Virus record (IMG/VR): IMGVR_UViG_3300032240_001228
Span: 1-27,360 of that record
Length of the DNA: 27,360 nt
Reading direction: 5' to 3' (one strand)
DNA from: a virus
Shown: positions 15,558 to 22,107 of the stretch, in pieces
Layout: each line of letters opens with the position of its first letter
Position numbering within the stretch: position 1 is the first letter of the stretch
The notes under the pieces: model-generated
Databases searched by the model: none
Seen by the model: the letters and a program-made list of their open reading frames with translations, nothing else
Told to the model about the DNA's origin: nothing
Position numbers and translations under genes: made by a program

Positions 15558-16621
15558 CTTGTGTAATAACTTATATTAGGTTGTAAATAAATCGGGGACT
15601 TATCACGATCTTCTTCACTGGCTCGTAAAAATAATTTGTCAGCTTGTAACTCTAAATAGCCAACGCGAGCCATATCAACACCGGGAAGTTGCATTGATAA
15701 TTTGTGTGATAAACTTGCCTGAACACTTGGCAACCAACGATCTGGTACATAAATCTGATTTGTCAATGAGCCCACATCTTCCATTTGTTTTTCAACAACA
15801 AGTTGGAACATTTGAAAGTCATTGTTAGGAACTGGCCACAAATACATTGATGGCTCAATTTGTCTGTCAAACCAAAACTGCAATGAGCGCACAGATGGAA
15901 ACTGTTTGTTTGGTAAATTCCAGTAGTCGTCGCGGTTTAAACGTGATAGTGGAATGACTTGTTGGCTTGTAGAAAATACCATCTGGCGTATAGAGAACGT
16001 GGGCAACACGGTCTCACGCAGACGGTAGTATTGATAATTTGGTGTAGTGGAGATATTGAAATATTTCCATTGACGATCAGACAATGTAGTCGCTGGGAAT
16101 TGTTGGATTAGTTTCCAAGTAATTCCATCGTTACTAACTTCATAAGCAAAGTTATATGTAGTTGTGCCACCGCCAGTGGCATAGCCATTAAAGCCAACGT
16201 AGAATACTGGCTGTGGCTGTGGATATGTTAGACCAAAGTAATTCTCACCAATAGTTGATGTAGCAACTTGGTCTAAATTTAAGTCAAATACTGTGGGGGA
16301 TTGTGGATTGTCAACTGGAAGGTAACTAGACGCTGCGGAGTTAACGATGTACACCCAGTTTGCCTCTCGCACGTCAATGGTAGTTTTTGGAAGAACTAAC
16401 TGCTGTTGTGCTGTAAGCGCACCATACAATTGGTTCTCCAAAAGCCACAGATTAACGCCCATGTTAGATAGATCCATGAGGTTATAAAACAGCGCTTGAC
16501 GAGCAGCGTTTACATATTCGGGCGTTATTTCTTCTGCAGTTTTACCTGCATCACGAAAAGCATACGAAATAAGTTGGTCAACGTTGACTGTTGTTTGACC
16601 AGTCGTCCCAGAATACGCCAT
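15554..16621 (-). CDS. Neck/tail structural protein with F5/8C-like inserted domain
   Basis: The 355-residue protein has an N-terminal helical part (LISYAFRDAGKTAEEITPEY, then ALFYNLMDLSNMGVNLWLLE) and a C-terminal part with LNRDDYWNLPNKQFPS, QFWFDRQIEPSMYLWPVP and IYVPDRWLPS, a layout common to neck/tail accessory proteins of aquatic phages. Between them, residues about 134-218 form a beta-sandwich-like insertion with YEVSNDGITWKLIQQF and YYRLRETVLPTFSIRQMVFS, which resembles the discoidin (F5/8 type C) carbohydrate-binding fold. The start follows the small gene's stop by one base (TAATATG). Confidence 0.7.
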   Translation of the reverse strand: MAYSGTTGQTTVNVDQLISYAFRDAGKTAEEITPEYVNAARQALFYNLMDLSNMGVNLWLLENQLYGALTAQQQLVLPKTTIDVREANWVYIVNSAASSYLPVDNPQSPTVFDLNLDQVATSTIGENYFGLTYPQPQPVFYVGFNGYATGGGTTTYNFAYEVSNDGITWKLIQQFPATTLSDRQWKYFNISTTPNYQYYRLRETVLPTFSIRQMVFSTSQQVIPLSRLNRDDYWNLPNKQFPSVRSLQFWFDRQIEPSMYLWPVPNNDFQMFQLVVEKQMEDVGSLTNQIYVPDRWLPSVQASLSHKLSMQLPGVDMARVGYLELQADKLFLRASEEDRDKSPIYLQPNISYYTR

Positions 16622-16622
16622 A

Positions 16623-16790
16623 TTATCGTCCGCGCCCTGCAGATTTTTTCATTACTGTTTTAGGCAAATTAGGTTTAGCTTTGCCTGCTTTAATAAACTC
16701 TTTGCCAACCTTTTTAGGTATGTCAAGAGTTGATTTACCAGCGGCTGCGGCATACATGGCTTTTTGCTGTTGTTTAGATTCGATTGGCAT
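16623..16790 (-). CDS. Small basic phage protein (55 residues)
   Basis: Easily missed because of its size. ATG at 16790 overlaps the upstream gene's TAA by one base (TAATG), and its own TAA at 16625-16623 is one base from the next ATG. The 55-residue product begins [20 protein letters not shown] and continues with a Lys-rich tail ([16 protein letters not shown]; ends AGRGR). This SKxQQ(K/R)xMYAAxxG pattern recurs in small phage proteins near structural genes. Highly basic, so it may bind nucleic acid; no function known. Coding status rests on perfect coupling and the familiar pattern. Confidence 0.8.
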   Translation of the reverse strand: MPIESKQQQKAMYAAAAGKSTLDIPKKVGKEFIKAGKAKPNLPKTVMKKSAGRGR

Positions 16791-17458
16791 TATTTGCATT
16801 TAACCTTTCCACCACGTTTTTGTCCCATAATACCAGTTTGATCGCCCATAGGGGTAGTTGTCATTGGCGTTGAAACTGGAGTTGTAGATGTTGATGCGGA
16901 AGTAAGTGGATTAAATACACCTTGACTTACTGCTTGAGATTGTTGTGCTGGGCCTAAATATTTACGACCTTGTGCAATACGTCCCAGTTGGCGCATGTTT
17001 TCCATATCAATTAACTTGCGAGCTGTATCAGTTAGAGGGCCGGTTGACCTACCAGCTTGAAACTTTTTAATCTCTTTACCTTTTACCGTGGCTTTAGAAG
17101 GTGCTGCTGCAACACCAGCTTTTATATCTTTGGTTTTTTGAATGTTATCTTTGTCACCAGCATCTTTTTTGGCTTCATATACATTTGTTACGGTGCCGCC
17201 AGTTTTATATTTGCGCACTGAACCCATAGATTTTTTAGCACGACCACCACCACATAATTTGGATAGATTGGTTCGCTCGCCTTTATGCTCTTGCTCATCG
17301 TGCATTTTAAATGCTTTTTTGATAATAGCTTTATCTTGCTTAATGTCGGTAGAATCTACTTCGCCACCCTTTTTCATTTTGCCGCCATAGCACATTGCTT
17401 TTGGTTTGGCACAACTGCCACCAGCTTTCATTTTGGGTAGTCTTTTAAAGTCTTCCAT
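16790..17458 (-). CDS. Lys/Gly-rich phage protein with KxDKxxxKKAxxxHxxxEHxG motif
   Basis: A 222-residue basic protein. The N-terminus carries Gly-Gly/Cys units ([23 protein letters not shown]), then [22 protein letters not shown] (about 39-60), a Lys/His motif I recognise from small phage structural-region proteins. [14 protein letters not shown] and a Thr/Ser/Pro-rich linker follow, and it ends [11 protein letters not shown] with AGGA seven bases upstream. It is the first gene after a 63-base gap that holds a terminator and promoter-like element copy 2. Possibly a DNA- or capsid-associated protein; the function is not known. Confidence 0.75.
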   Translation of the reverse strand: MEDFKRLPKMKAGGSCAKPKAMCYGGKMKKGGEVDSTDIKQDKAIIKKAFKMHDEQEHKGERTNLSKLCGGGRAKKSMGSVRKYKTGGTVTNVYEAKKDAGDKDNIQKTKDIKAGVAAAPSKATVKGKEIKKFQAGRSTGPLTDTARKLIDMENMRQLGRIAQGRKYLGPAQQSQAVSQGVFNPLTSASTSTTPVSTPMTTTPMGDQTGIMGQKRGGKVKCK

Positions 17459-17491
17459 AATTTCCTCAAGATTAAATTGGGTGATTGGCCC

Positions 17492-17509
17492 TCATATCTA
17501 CTAATGCAA
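17492..17509 (-). promoter_or_regulatory. Promoter-like element, copy 2 (TTGCATTAGTAGATATGA)
   Basis: Identical to copy 1 in 17 of 18 bases. In the leftward direction it begins inside the T-run of the lysozyme terminator and ends about 33 bases before the next ATG (17458). This back-to-back terminator and start signal is what would be expected if transcription is stopped and restarted here. Confidence 0.6.
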
Positions 17510-17529
17510 AAAAAGGGCGGTTTACGCCC
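17508..17529 (-). terminator. Rho-independent terminator of the lysozyme transcript
   Basis: Leftward, GGGCG - TAAAC - CGCCC is followed by seven T residues (17514-17508). The stem is five G/C pairs, and the TAA in the loop is the stop codon of the lysozyme gene, so the hairpin is partly coding. Confidence 0.85.
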
Positions 17530-18040
17530 CTAAAAACAATGCTTTTTCCCGTTTTCTTCTAGGGATAAGCTCCTGTGGTCTGTCCCACATCAGTATGGCA
17601 TCCGCCGCGCCCTTAATGTCGTTTTGGTTTAACCTTTTGACCACGGTGGACTGCTTAAAGTTATCAGGCCCCACGTTAAAGCATAGGCTGTATAGGGCGT
17701 CGATTTGGTGCTGCTTAAGGGCTACCCTTACCGAGGTCTCAACGGCGTCTTGGCACCACCTTAAATCGCTTCTAAGAAGCTCTTCTACCTGTTCGTCAGT
17801 TAGGGTGGTGTGGACAAGATGCCTCTCGTCTTTTTTAATCAAATGCCCCACACCAATGGTCAAATTCCCCTTAGAGTCTTTATAAGCCTTATTTCTAAAG
17901 CCTTCCTCTTTAATAATATGGGACAGCGTGGATCTGGCGATTGCCTCAATGTTTTCCTCAATGTGGGTAAAACGTTCTGTTAGGTGGATCACTGCAAAAC
18001 TGCCTAACAACCACAACAAAACTGCGACTACTTTTTTCAT
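17522..18040 (-). CDS. Endolysin, T4-type lysozyme (GH24) with N-terminal membrane/signal segment
   Basis: Cleaves the MurNAc-GlcNAc bond of host peptidoglycan at lysis. The 172-residue protein has the catalytic triad of GH24 with exact T4 spacing: E46 (KEEGFRNKAYK), D55 and T61 (DSKGNLTIGVGH). Residues 4-20 (VVAVLLWLLGSFAVIHL) are hydrophobic after a Lys-Lys pair, so the protein is exported, either with a cleavable signal or as a signal-anchor-release endolysin; the sequence alone does not decide. AGGAG lies six bases before the ATG. It ends in the loop of a terminator. A holin and an M15 peptidase lie upstream. Confidence 0.92.
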   Translation of the reverse strand: MKKVVAVLLWLLGSFAVIHLTERFTHIEENIEAIARSTLSHIIKEEGFRNKAYKDSKGNLTIGVGHLIKKDERHLVHTTLTDEQVEELLRSDLRWCQDAVETSVRVALKQHQIDALYSLCFNVGPDNFKQSTVVKRLNQNDIKGAADAILMWDRPQELIPRRKREKALFLGA

Positions 18041-18055
18041 TTTTACTCCTTACTC

Positions 18056-18076
18056 TGTGCCATATAATAATGCACA
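18056..18076 (-). promoter_or_regulatory. Promoter-like element, relaxed copy 3, within a short inverted repeat
   Basis: In the 48-base gap before the lysozyme gene, TGTGC (18056-18060) and GCACA (18072-18076) are inverse copies around CATATAATAAT. Leftward, TGCATTATTATATGG resembles copies 1 and 2 (TGCATTAGTATATATGA) but is two bases shorter. It lies about 20-35 bases before the ATG. Confidence 0.45.
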
Positions 18077-18088
18077 AATTGGGGTTTA

Positions 18089-18640
18089 TTATCTGAAACC
18101 GCTTATCCTTGGTGAGAACACAAAGGTAGCCTGATAGGGGTTTGGTTTGGGGTCTACATTTTTATCGACCAGTGCACGAATATTCCAGCCGAGATTAACA
18201 TACACACAACGATTAGTGCTAGGTATATGCCAAACCCAAACAAATTGAAAGAGTCCATTAGCATGGACCAAAAGCCATCCTGCTCTTGCATTGTCGTTAT
18301 CCTTGATCAAATTGTCACCGATAAAGGTGGCAGAATTATTGGGAATAAAGTACCACAGGGCAAAACTATAGGCCGGGTTTCTCCACAGCCAGTGCACCTG
18401 AGACCACCAGCATGGTGGAAAGAGGTTTTGAAAAGTTGCGTCACCGTCTAGGCTATTGTCTGGAGTTTGAAACCAAGACAACCAGTTAGGCAGACGTGGC
18501 CCCTTGCCCCAATACGAATGATTATCATTCCACCCTTCTTGGCTTGTGGCAAAGAGGGGCAGGATTGGCGCTATCAAAACGGCTATGAGCGTGATGATTA
18601 GGCTGATCGGTACTAGGAGAAGATAGAAGGCGTAGATCAT
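18089..18640 (-). CDS. Phage membrane protein of the lysis region, unknown function
   Basis: An N-terminal membrane segment (about 5-30: FYLLLVPISLIITLIAVLIAPILPLF) is followed by a Trp-rich domain. LPNWLSWFQTPDNSLDGD and the later WLWRNPAYSFALWYF are typical of a small membrane-linked phage family near lysis genes, whose function I do not know. The start is taken as ATG 18640, one base after the M15 gene stop (TAAGATG, giving 183 residues); a TTG at 18649 is possible but has no ribosome site. Ends KPNPYQATFVFSPRISGFR. Confidence 0.7.
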   Translation of the reverse strand: MIYAFYLLLVPISLIITLIAVLIAPILPLFATSQEGWNDNHSYWGKGPRLPNWLSWFQTPDNSLDGDATFQNLFPPCWWSQVHWLWRNPAYSFALWYFIPNNSATFIGDNLIKDNDNARAGWLLVHANGLFQFVWVWHIPSTNRCVYVNLGWNIRALVDKNVDPKPNPYQATFVFSPRISGFR

Positions 18641-18641
18641 C

Positions 18642-19070
18642 TTAGGCAAATGGGCGGGTGCCTGCGCGGTCGATGATTAGAGCCTGACGACGAGGTTTAG
18701 CGTCCGGGGTGTTTGGCACGCTAATATGGGTCCAGCGGTCAAACTCGCGGATGACCTGATCAAATGGCAGGTCTGACGCGATAACGGCACGCACCACCTC
18801 ATCTGGTGTCATGCCCGGGATGCGCAGGTCGGCAGCGCAGCCGACTCGGTGCTGTGATGTATCCTTAGAGCCCACCGCGTCGTTGACCTGTTTGGACCTA
18901 AACGCGCTGTTGACCATGACCGGCTTGTCGCCGAGCAGGGCTTTTACCTTTTCCAAAAAGGCGGCTAGGCGTACAAGGTTGGCAAGCTCACTGGCGTTTG
19001 GGGTGTTTTCAAACTCACGGTGGTCTGTGTGGGTGAGCTCTTCAAGTGTAAAGTGATCACTTAGGTTCAT
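18642..19070 (-). CDS. Peptidase M15-family zinc peptidase (D-Ala-D-Ala carboxypeptidase / endopeptidase type)
   Basis: Expected to cut peptide cross-links or stems in peptidoglycan. The 142 residues begin NLSDHFTLEELTHTDH, the usual N-terminus of the phage M15_3-type subfamily, then NSAFRSKQVNDAVG, and the zinc ligands H74 (SKDTSQHRVG), D81 (CAADLRIP) and H115 (WTHISVP), with E109 (VIREF) as the probable catalytic base. It overlaps the holin gene by 14 bases and is followed by the membrane-protein start one base after its stop. No signal peptide is visible, so it would need the holin or act as a tail lysin. Together with the GH24 enzyme it gives two complementary peptidoglycan activities. 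Confidence 0.88.
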   Translation of the reverse strand: MNLSDHFTLEELTHTDHREFENTPNASELANLVRLAAFLEKVKALLGDKPVMVNSAFRSKQVNDAVGSKDTSQHRVGCAADLRIPGMTPDEVVRAVIASDLPFDQVIREFDRWTHISVPNTPDAKPRRQALIIDRAGTRPFA

Positions 19071-19467
19071 CTTTTTTACCTTTCATCTCCACTACCTTCT
19101 CGACTGTCCTGCCTCCAAAATACGCCAAGAAGACGATCTGGCCCCACTGTCCTAGTAGCTGGACGTAGGACTCTGTAGCGTTAAAGCCAAATGCCGACAT
19201 CATGGCAAATAGAAAGTAACCGGCAAAGATGGCGATAAGCGCCATGGGTCTGATGTTTTTGGAGAGCCAAGAGTCAGAGGCCATGTCCGCCTCCCAGCGT
19301 TTGCTGATCTCTTCTTGTTCCTTACCTTGAGACTGCAACTCGGCAAGTCTGCCCTGTTGCTGGAGCTCTAGCAGCTTTGCCTGCGCCTCTGCCTTTTGGG
19401 CCGGGTCAGGGATGACCTTGTCCAATACTTTCATGCCAACGCTGATGATGTCGTCAATGCCAAACAT
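19057..19467 (-). CDS. Holin of the GTA/3TM-type family
   Basis: Forms the inner-membrane lesion that times lysis. The 136-residue protein has an N-terminal helix with KVIPDPAQKAEAQAKLLELQ, characteristic of this family, then MASDSWLSKNIRPMALIAIF and two clear membrane segments (about 74-96 and 105-120), and a basic C-terminus (EMKGKKDEPK). It overlaps the M15 peptidase gene by 14 bases and follows the coiled-coil membrane protein after one base. Family is clear from the DPAxKAEAQ and DSWLxxNxRP patterns. Confidence 0.9.
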   Translation of the reverse strand: MFGIDDIISVGMKVLDKVIPDPAQKAEAQAKLLELQQQGRLAELQSQGKEQEEISKRWEADMASDSWLSKNIRPMALIAIFAGYFLFAMMSAFGFNATESYVQLLGQWGQIVFLAYFGGRTVEKVVEMKGKKDEPK

Positions 19468-19468
19468 A

Positions 19469-19900
19469 TTATTGTCCTAGTCGATTGGTGCTTGCACGTT
19501 TTAATGTGTTCATCTCTGAACGTAGTGAATTAGCGGTTACTTCAAGTTCAACCTTAGTAGCATTAGCAGAGGCTCTAGCCTCTTTTTGAGTTGACTCTGC
19601 AACAATTTTAGCCTCTCTAGCGTTTAATAATGCCTCGCTAGAACGCTCTTGTAGTTTAATGATGGCCTCTTGCTGGGAGTTTAACCTCTCGGTCAAGGTG
19701 TCCACCTTACGACTGGCTGAGGATGCTGCAGAGGCAGTGTCGTCGTAGCCGCTAACAATTGCGGAGATGTCGTTGTACTTGGTAATGCCCTGATACGTTA
19801 CAGTGGTAATTGTGCCAATTGAGGCAAACACCAAGCCCCAGATTGCCATGGGGTTGTTTTTTAGACTGTCTAAAATGGATTTTAAATCTTCTAATTTCAT
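19469..19900 (-). CDS. Membrane-anchored coiled-coil protein, possible inner-membrane spanin
   Basis: The 143-residue protein has a membrane segment at about 18-36 (MAIWGLVFASIGTITTVTY) and then a long heptad-like helix (VDTLTERLNSQQEAIIKLQE; ARASANATKVELEVTANSLR). A short cytoplasmic N-terminus with a periplasmic coiled coil is the layout of Rz-type i-spanins, which pull the two membranes together at lysis. No convincing overlapping outer-membrane lipoprotein was found, so this role is a hypothesis from topology and location. Four-base ATGA overlap with the Pro-rich gene upstream, one base to the holin gene downstream. Confidence 0.6.
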   Translation of the reverse strand: MKLEDLKSILDSLKNNPMAIWGLVFASIGTITTVTYQGITKYNDISAIVSGYDDTASAASSASRKVDTLTERLNSQQEAIIKLQERSSEALLNAREAKIVAESTQKEARASANATKVELEVTANSLRSEMNTLKRASTNRLGQ

Positions 19901-20853
19901 TGCGAGAGGTCTATCCCTTCTTCTAATGGTTGTTGTGTCAGTGGCTCTAAAAACATCATGTCCATCATCGTGCTGTCCTGCATCAACATACTCAGTGGCA
20001 GCTCGTTTCCAATTGATAGTGATGGGAACACGTTAGGCTGTGTAATCGCTGGCTTGTTGATAATGTCAAGCGACACTATTCTTTCCACCGAGTTTGGCCT
20101 TGGAGCCTGTGGCTTTGGGGCCACGTTATTATTACCACTAGACCCTTGTTGTTGCTGTTGTAAAGGTGCTGTTGGTGGCGGGGGTGGTGCATCCTGCGCC
20201 GGTCCTGATGGGGGTGGCGGCGGAGGTGGTGCGTCCTGCTGCGGTGCCGGTCCCGGTCCCGGTCCTTGCCCGGGCTGCTGCATCGACGCTGGAGGCGGCG
20301 GTGCTGGCGCTGGGGGTGGTGCTATCGGGCTGACAGGCGATACCGGGTTGGTCGCGTTTGTCACCGATTTGGTGCAACTGTTTACCGTTGTGATCCAAGG
20401 TCCCATAATGGCCGGGTTGTACGGGTCAGAACAGGTTGACACTCTTGTCTGGCTGATACTTCCAGTGTAGCCACCGGGGCACGACAGGGTCTGCTGCTCG
20501 CTGCTAACCATGCACGTTGGAGGGTTGGGGGTGCAAGTGTCAGACACTAACTGCCAACCACCCTGCGAGCTAGTTCCGTCGGTGCAGCTCTTTACCTCCT
20601 GCTTGTACTTCTTAATGCCAGAATAGTTAGGAGAGCAGCTCTCAGTCTTCTCGTTGACCAACACTGCGCAGGAGGTCATCGGTATTAAAGTACTTCTGAT
20701 GATATTGCCAGTTGTTGTGGTGTTAATGGCAGTATCAGTAATGGTTGTAATACTAGTTGATGTCTTGCATAGTTTATCTAAACCACAGACTATCTGCGTT
20801 TTACTTACGCTCGGTAGGAGCAGCAGCGCTAGACAGAGGAGGAACCTTACCAT
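19897..20853 (-). CDS. Secreted Cys-repeat and proline-rich protein, unknown function
   Basis: Starts at ATG 20853 with a signal peptide (MVRFLLCLALLLLPSVSKTQ); an upstream TTG or ATG would add residues before the signal and has less support. The mature part carries two related Cys units, ESCSPNYSGIKKYKQEVKSC...W...C and LSCPGGYTGSISQTRVSTC...W...C, each with three cysteines and a tryptophan. A long Pro/Gly/Ala/Gln linker (PPPAPAPPPPAS, DAPPPPPPPSGP, PLQQQQQG) follows, then a hydrophobic, Met-rich C-terminal segment. No lipobox precedes a Cys, so it is not an obvious lipoprotein. Its first 53 bases overlap the end of the upstream gene. Possible roles include lysis partner or surface/receptor protein; not determinable here. 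Confidence 0.65.
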   Translation of the reverse strand: MVRFLLCLALLLLPSVSKTQIVCGLDKLCKTSTSITTITDTAINTTTTGNIIRSTLIPMTSCAVLVNEKTESCSPNYSGIKKYKQEVKSCTDGTSSQGGWQLVSDTCTPNPPTCMVSSEQQTLSCPGGYTGSISQTRVSTCSDPYNPAIMGPWITTVNSCTKSVTNATNPVSPVSPIAPPPAPAPPPPASMQQPGQGPGPGPAPQQDAPPPPPPPSGPAQDAPPPPPTAPLQQQQQGSSGNNNVAPKPQAPRPNSVERIVSLDIINKPAITQPNVFPSLSIGNELPLSMLMQDSTMMDMMFLEPLTQQPLEEGIDLSQ

Positions 20854-21295
20854 AGAGCTTCTCAAATTTATTTGGGTTAGACTTGATCCAAGCATCTCTG
20901 GCAGCGTCTCCAATTAGACCGTCGATTGGGCATGGTGTTCCGCTCATCATCATGGCGTCCCAGATCCGCTCGTCGGCACATAGGGTTGCCACAGCGGCCA
21001 CTTTAAGTCCTAAGTCGTTCAATGTCTTGGCAAGCTTGATACGCTCACAGTTTGAGTCGGTGTAGACAGCGCCACCAGAAAACCCGATCACAGTGCTAGA
21101 GATTGCGCCAGACACCGGCACACTGCAGACGTCCTGCGAGAAGGCGGACATCGACGGGGCGATGGCTGACGGAACTGGCTGTCCCTTGTAGTTAATAATT
21201 GTCTCATCGGCCTTGGCAATTTTGCTTAAATAAAAGCCTGCCAAAATCCAGATGGCGATAACGATTGCCGCGTTTAGGATAATCTTTTTGTCCAT
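20801..21295 (-). CDS. Secreted/periplasmic four-Cys phage protein of unknown function
   Basis: The 164-residue protein has a membrane or signal segment at about 6-23 (ILNAAIVIAIWILAGFYL), with a possible cleavage after KIAKA. The exported part has four cysteines (57, 83, 106, 122), suggesting two disulfides, and conserved-looking stretches SAFSQDVCSVPVSGAIS, DSNCERIKLAKTL and MMSGTPCPIDGLIGDAAR. I have seen this arrangement in other phage genomes near lysis genes but know no function. Four-base ATGA overlap with the small membrane protein upstream. Confidence 0.7.
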   Translation of the reverse strand: MDKKIILNAAIVIAIWILAGFYLSKIAKADETIINYKGQPVPSAIAPSMSAFSQDVCSVPVSGAISSTVIGFSGGAVYTDSNCERIKLAKTLNDLGLKVAAVATLCADERIWDAMMMSGTPCPIDGLIGDAARDAWIKSNPNKFEKLYGKVPPLSSAAAPTERK

Positions 21296-21525
21296 CAGTC
21301 GCGCAAGTCGTCCAGCTTGTCCTCAATGCGGTGTATTGCCTTTAATACCTCGTCCCAGCGGTCGGAGAAGTCGTCCTTGTGGACGTAGCTCTCGGCTATG
21401 TGTGTGCGAAGGTCGTTGACGTCGGTCTTAAGGATCTGGACAGCGTTCCAGAGCTCTTTAAGGAACCAGCCACAGACGACGCAGATGATCGGCAACACGG
21501 TGTTGATTAGGGTTTGGATTTCCAC
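21295..21525 (-). CDS. Small membrane protein with coiled-coil tail, holin/antiholin-like
   Basis: A 76-residue protein starting with GTG: a membrane segment at about 5-24 (TLINTVLPIICVVCGWFLKE), then an acidic helix with LKTDVNDLRTHIAESYVHKDD and ends LKAIHRIEDKLDDLRD. One TM helix plus a heptad tail resembles small haemolysin/holin-like proteins and i-spanin-type proteins. A TATAAT lies 18 bases before the start codon. It is the first gene after a 77-base gap and overlaps the next gene by an ATGA/TGA junction. Function uncertain; a role in lysis timing is possible. Confidence 0.65.
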   Translation of the reverse strand: MEIQTLINTVLPIICVVCGWFLKELWNAVQILKTDVNDLRTHIAESYVHKDDFSDRWDEVLKAIHRIEDKLDDLRD

Positions 21526-21542
21526 GTTTAGTCTCGGTGTTT

Positions 21543-21548
21543 ATTATA
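21543..21548 (-). promoter_or_regulatory. Consensus -10 hexamer TATAAT before the lysis/envelope genes
   Basis: Leftward TATAAT in the 77-base gap ahead of the GTG-start gene. No good -35 hexamer is present 16-18 bases upstream, so this is a candidate only. It is unlike the TGCATTA elements of the other gaps. Confidence 0.35.
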
Positions 21549-21560
21549 GGTATGGAAAGA

Positions 21561-21584
21561 TAGAGGAGTTTTTAGGCTCCTCTA
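21561..21584 (-). terminator. Perfect 8-bp hairpin, possible terminator
   Basis: TAGAGGAG (21561-21568) and CTCCTCTA (21577-21584) are exact inverse copies with an 8-base loop, 18 bases beyond the stop of the 72-residue gene. Leftward only TCTTTCC follows, which is a poor U-run, so termination may be weak or the hairpin may protect or process the message. Confidence 0.5.
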
Positions 21585-21602
21585 CTTTGACACGACTGTT
21601 TT

Positions 21603-21821
21603 TTACTGTACTACTTCTGCCGGTTTGGCAAGCGATTCCTCTAACAGCTTGATGAAGGCGTTCTTGCCTACGTTAAGCTGGTCAAGGTTAAATGCTGCCG
21701 AACTGATCTTGCGATCCAAATCAATACAATGGTTGAACAGGGCTTGTTGCTCTGGTGTCAAGTCCTCGTACTGATACTCTACGTCGTTGATTGTAACGGG
21801 GGTCTTTTTATCTTGTCCCAT
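21603..21821 (-). CDS. Small conserved phage protein (DUF6447-like)
   Basis: The 72-residue protein reads VTINDVEYQYEDLTPEQQAL, then HCIDLDRKISSAAFNLDQLN and VGKNAFIKLLEESL. The 'INDVEYxYEDLTPEQQ ... DLDRKISSAxFNLDQLxVG' pattern is that of a small, widespread phage family I associate with DUF6447; function unknown. It follows the fibre genes, as is usual for this family. AGGA lies seven bases before the ATG, directly after a hairpin. Confidence 0.85.
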   Translation of the reverse strand: MGQDKKTPVTINDVEYQYEDLTPEQQALFNHCIDLDRKISSAAFNLDQLNVGKNAFIKLLEESLAKPAEVVQ

Positions 21822-21840
21822 TATGTTTCCTTTTTAAAGT

Positions 21841-21862
21841 GCCACCAAAGTGGGCTGGTGGC
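21841..21862 (-). repeat. 7-bp hairpin between two small genes
   Basis: GCCACCA (21841-21847) and TGGTGGC (21856-21862) pair exactly around an 8-base loop. It lies between the 73- and 72-residue genes, about 20 bases before the latter's ATG. It could be a weak terminator or an mRNA hairpin affecting translation of the next gene. Confidence 0.5.
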
Positions 21863-21873
21863 TTGCCCTGATC

Positions 21874-22095
21874 TTATTTTATTGCGTTCTCAAATGGTGT
21901 CAAGTCGTTTGAGCCATAAAAGTCTGCACCCTTGGCAATTTGGATCTTAAGGTGATCGATGTTGCGCTGTTTGCAGTCTGCCCAATCAGCGTCTTCCATA
22001 TCATCTGGCTTGCCAGCTTGCAGAAGAGCCACAGAGTCAAGGGCTGCCTTGTAGGACTGGGTTACTTCCTCGGCTGTTGGTTTGTTGTTGGTCAT
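21874..22095 (-). CDS. Small acidic phage protein, unknown function
   Basis: A 73-residue protein: KPTAEEVTQSYKAALDSVAL, then DMEDADWADCKQRNIDHLKI and FYGSNDLTPFENAI. The 'WADCxxRNxDHLKIxxAK...LTPF' pattern is familiar from small proteins next to phage fibre genes, without known function. AAGGA lies upstream of the ATG. It follows the repeat-rich fibre by 12 bases and may be a fibre-assembly helper, though nothing shows this directly. Confidence 0.75.
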   Translation of the reverse strand: MTNNKPTAEEVTQSYKAALDSVALLQAGKPDDMEDADWADCKQRNIDHLKIQIAKGADFYGSNDLTPFENAIK

Positions 22096-22107
22096 GTTAT
22101 TTTCCTT

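Noticed and set aside
19958-20470. Forward Gly/Cys-rich ORF of 170 codons
   Set aside because: Antisense of the proline-rich linker on the reverse strand; Gly runs mirror Pro codons.
19897-20853. Rz1-type outer-membrane lipoprotein
   Set aside because: Proline-rich like Rz1, but no lipobox before a Cys and far too long; kept only as a loose possibility.
19897-20913. Longer secreted protein starting at TTG 20913 or ATG 20895
   Set aside because: Extra residues would precede a clear signal peptide; ATG 20853 starts it directly.
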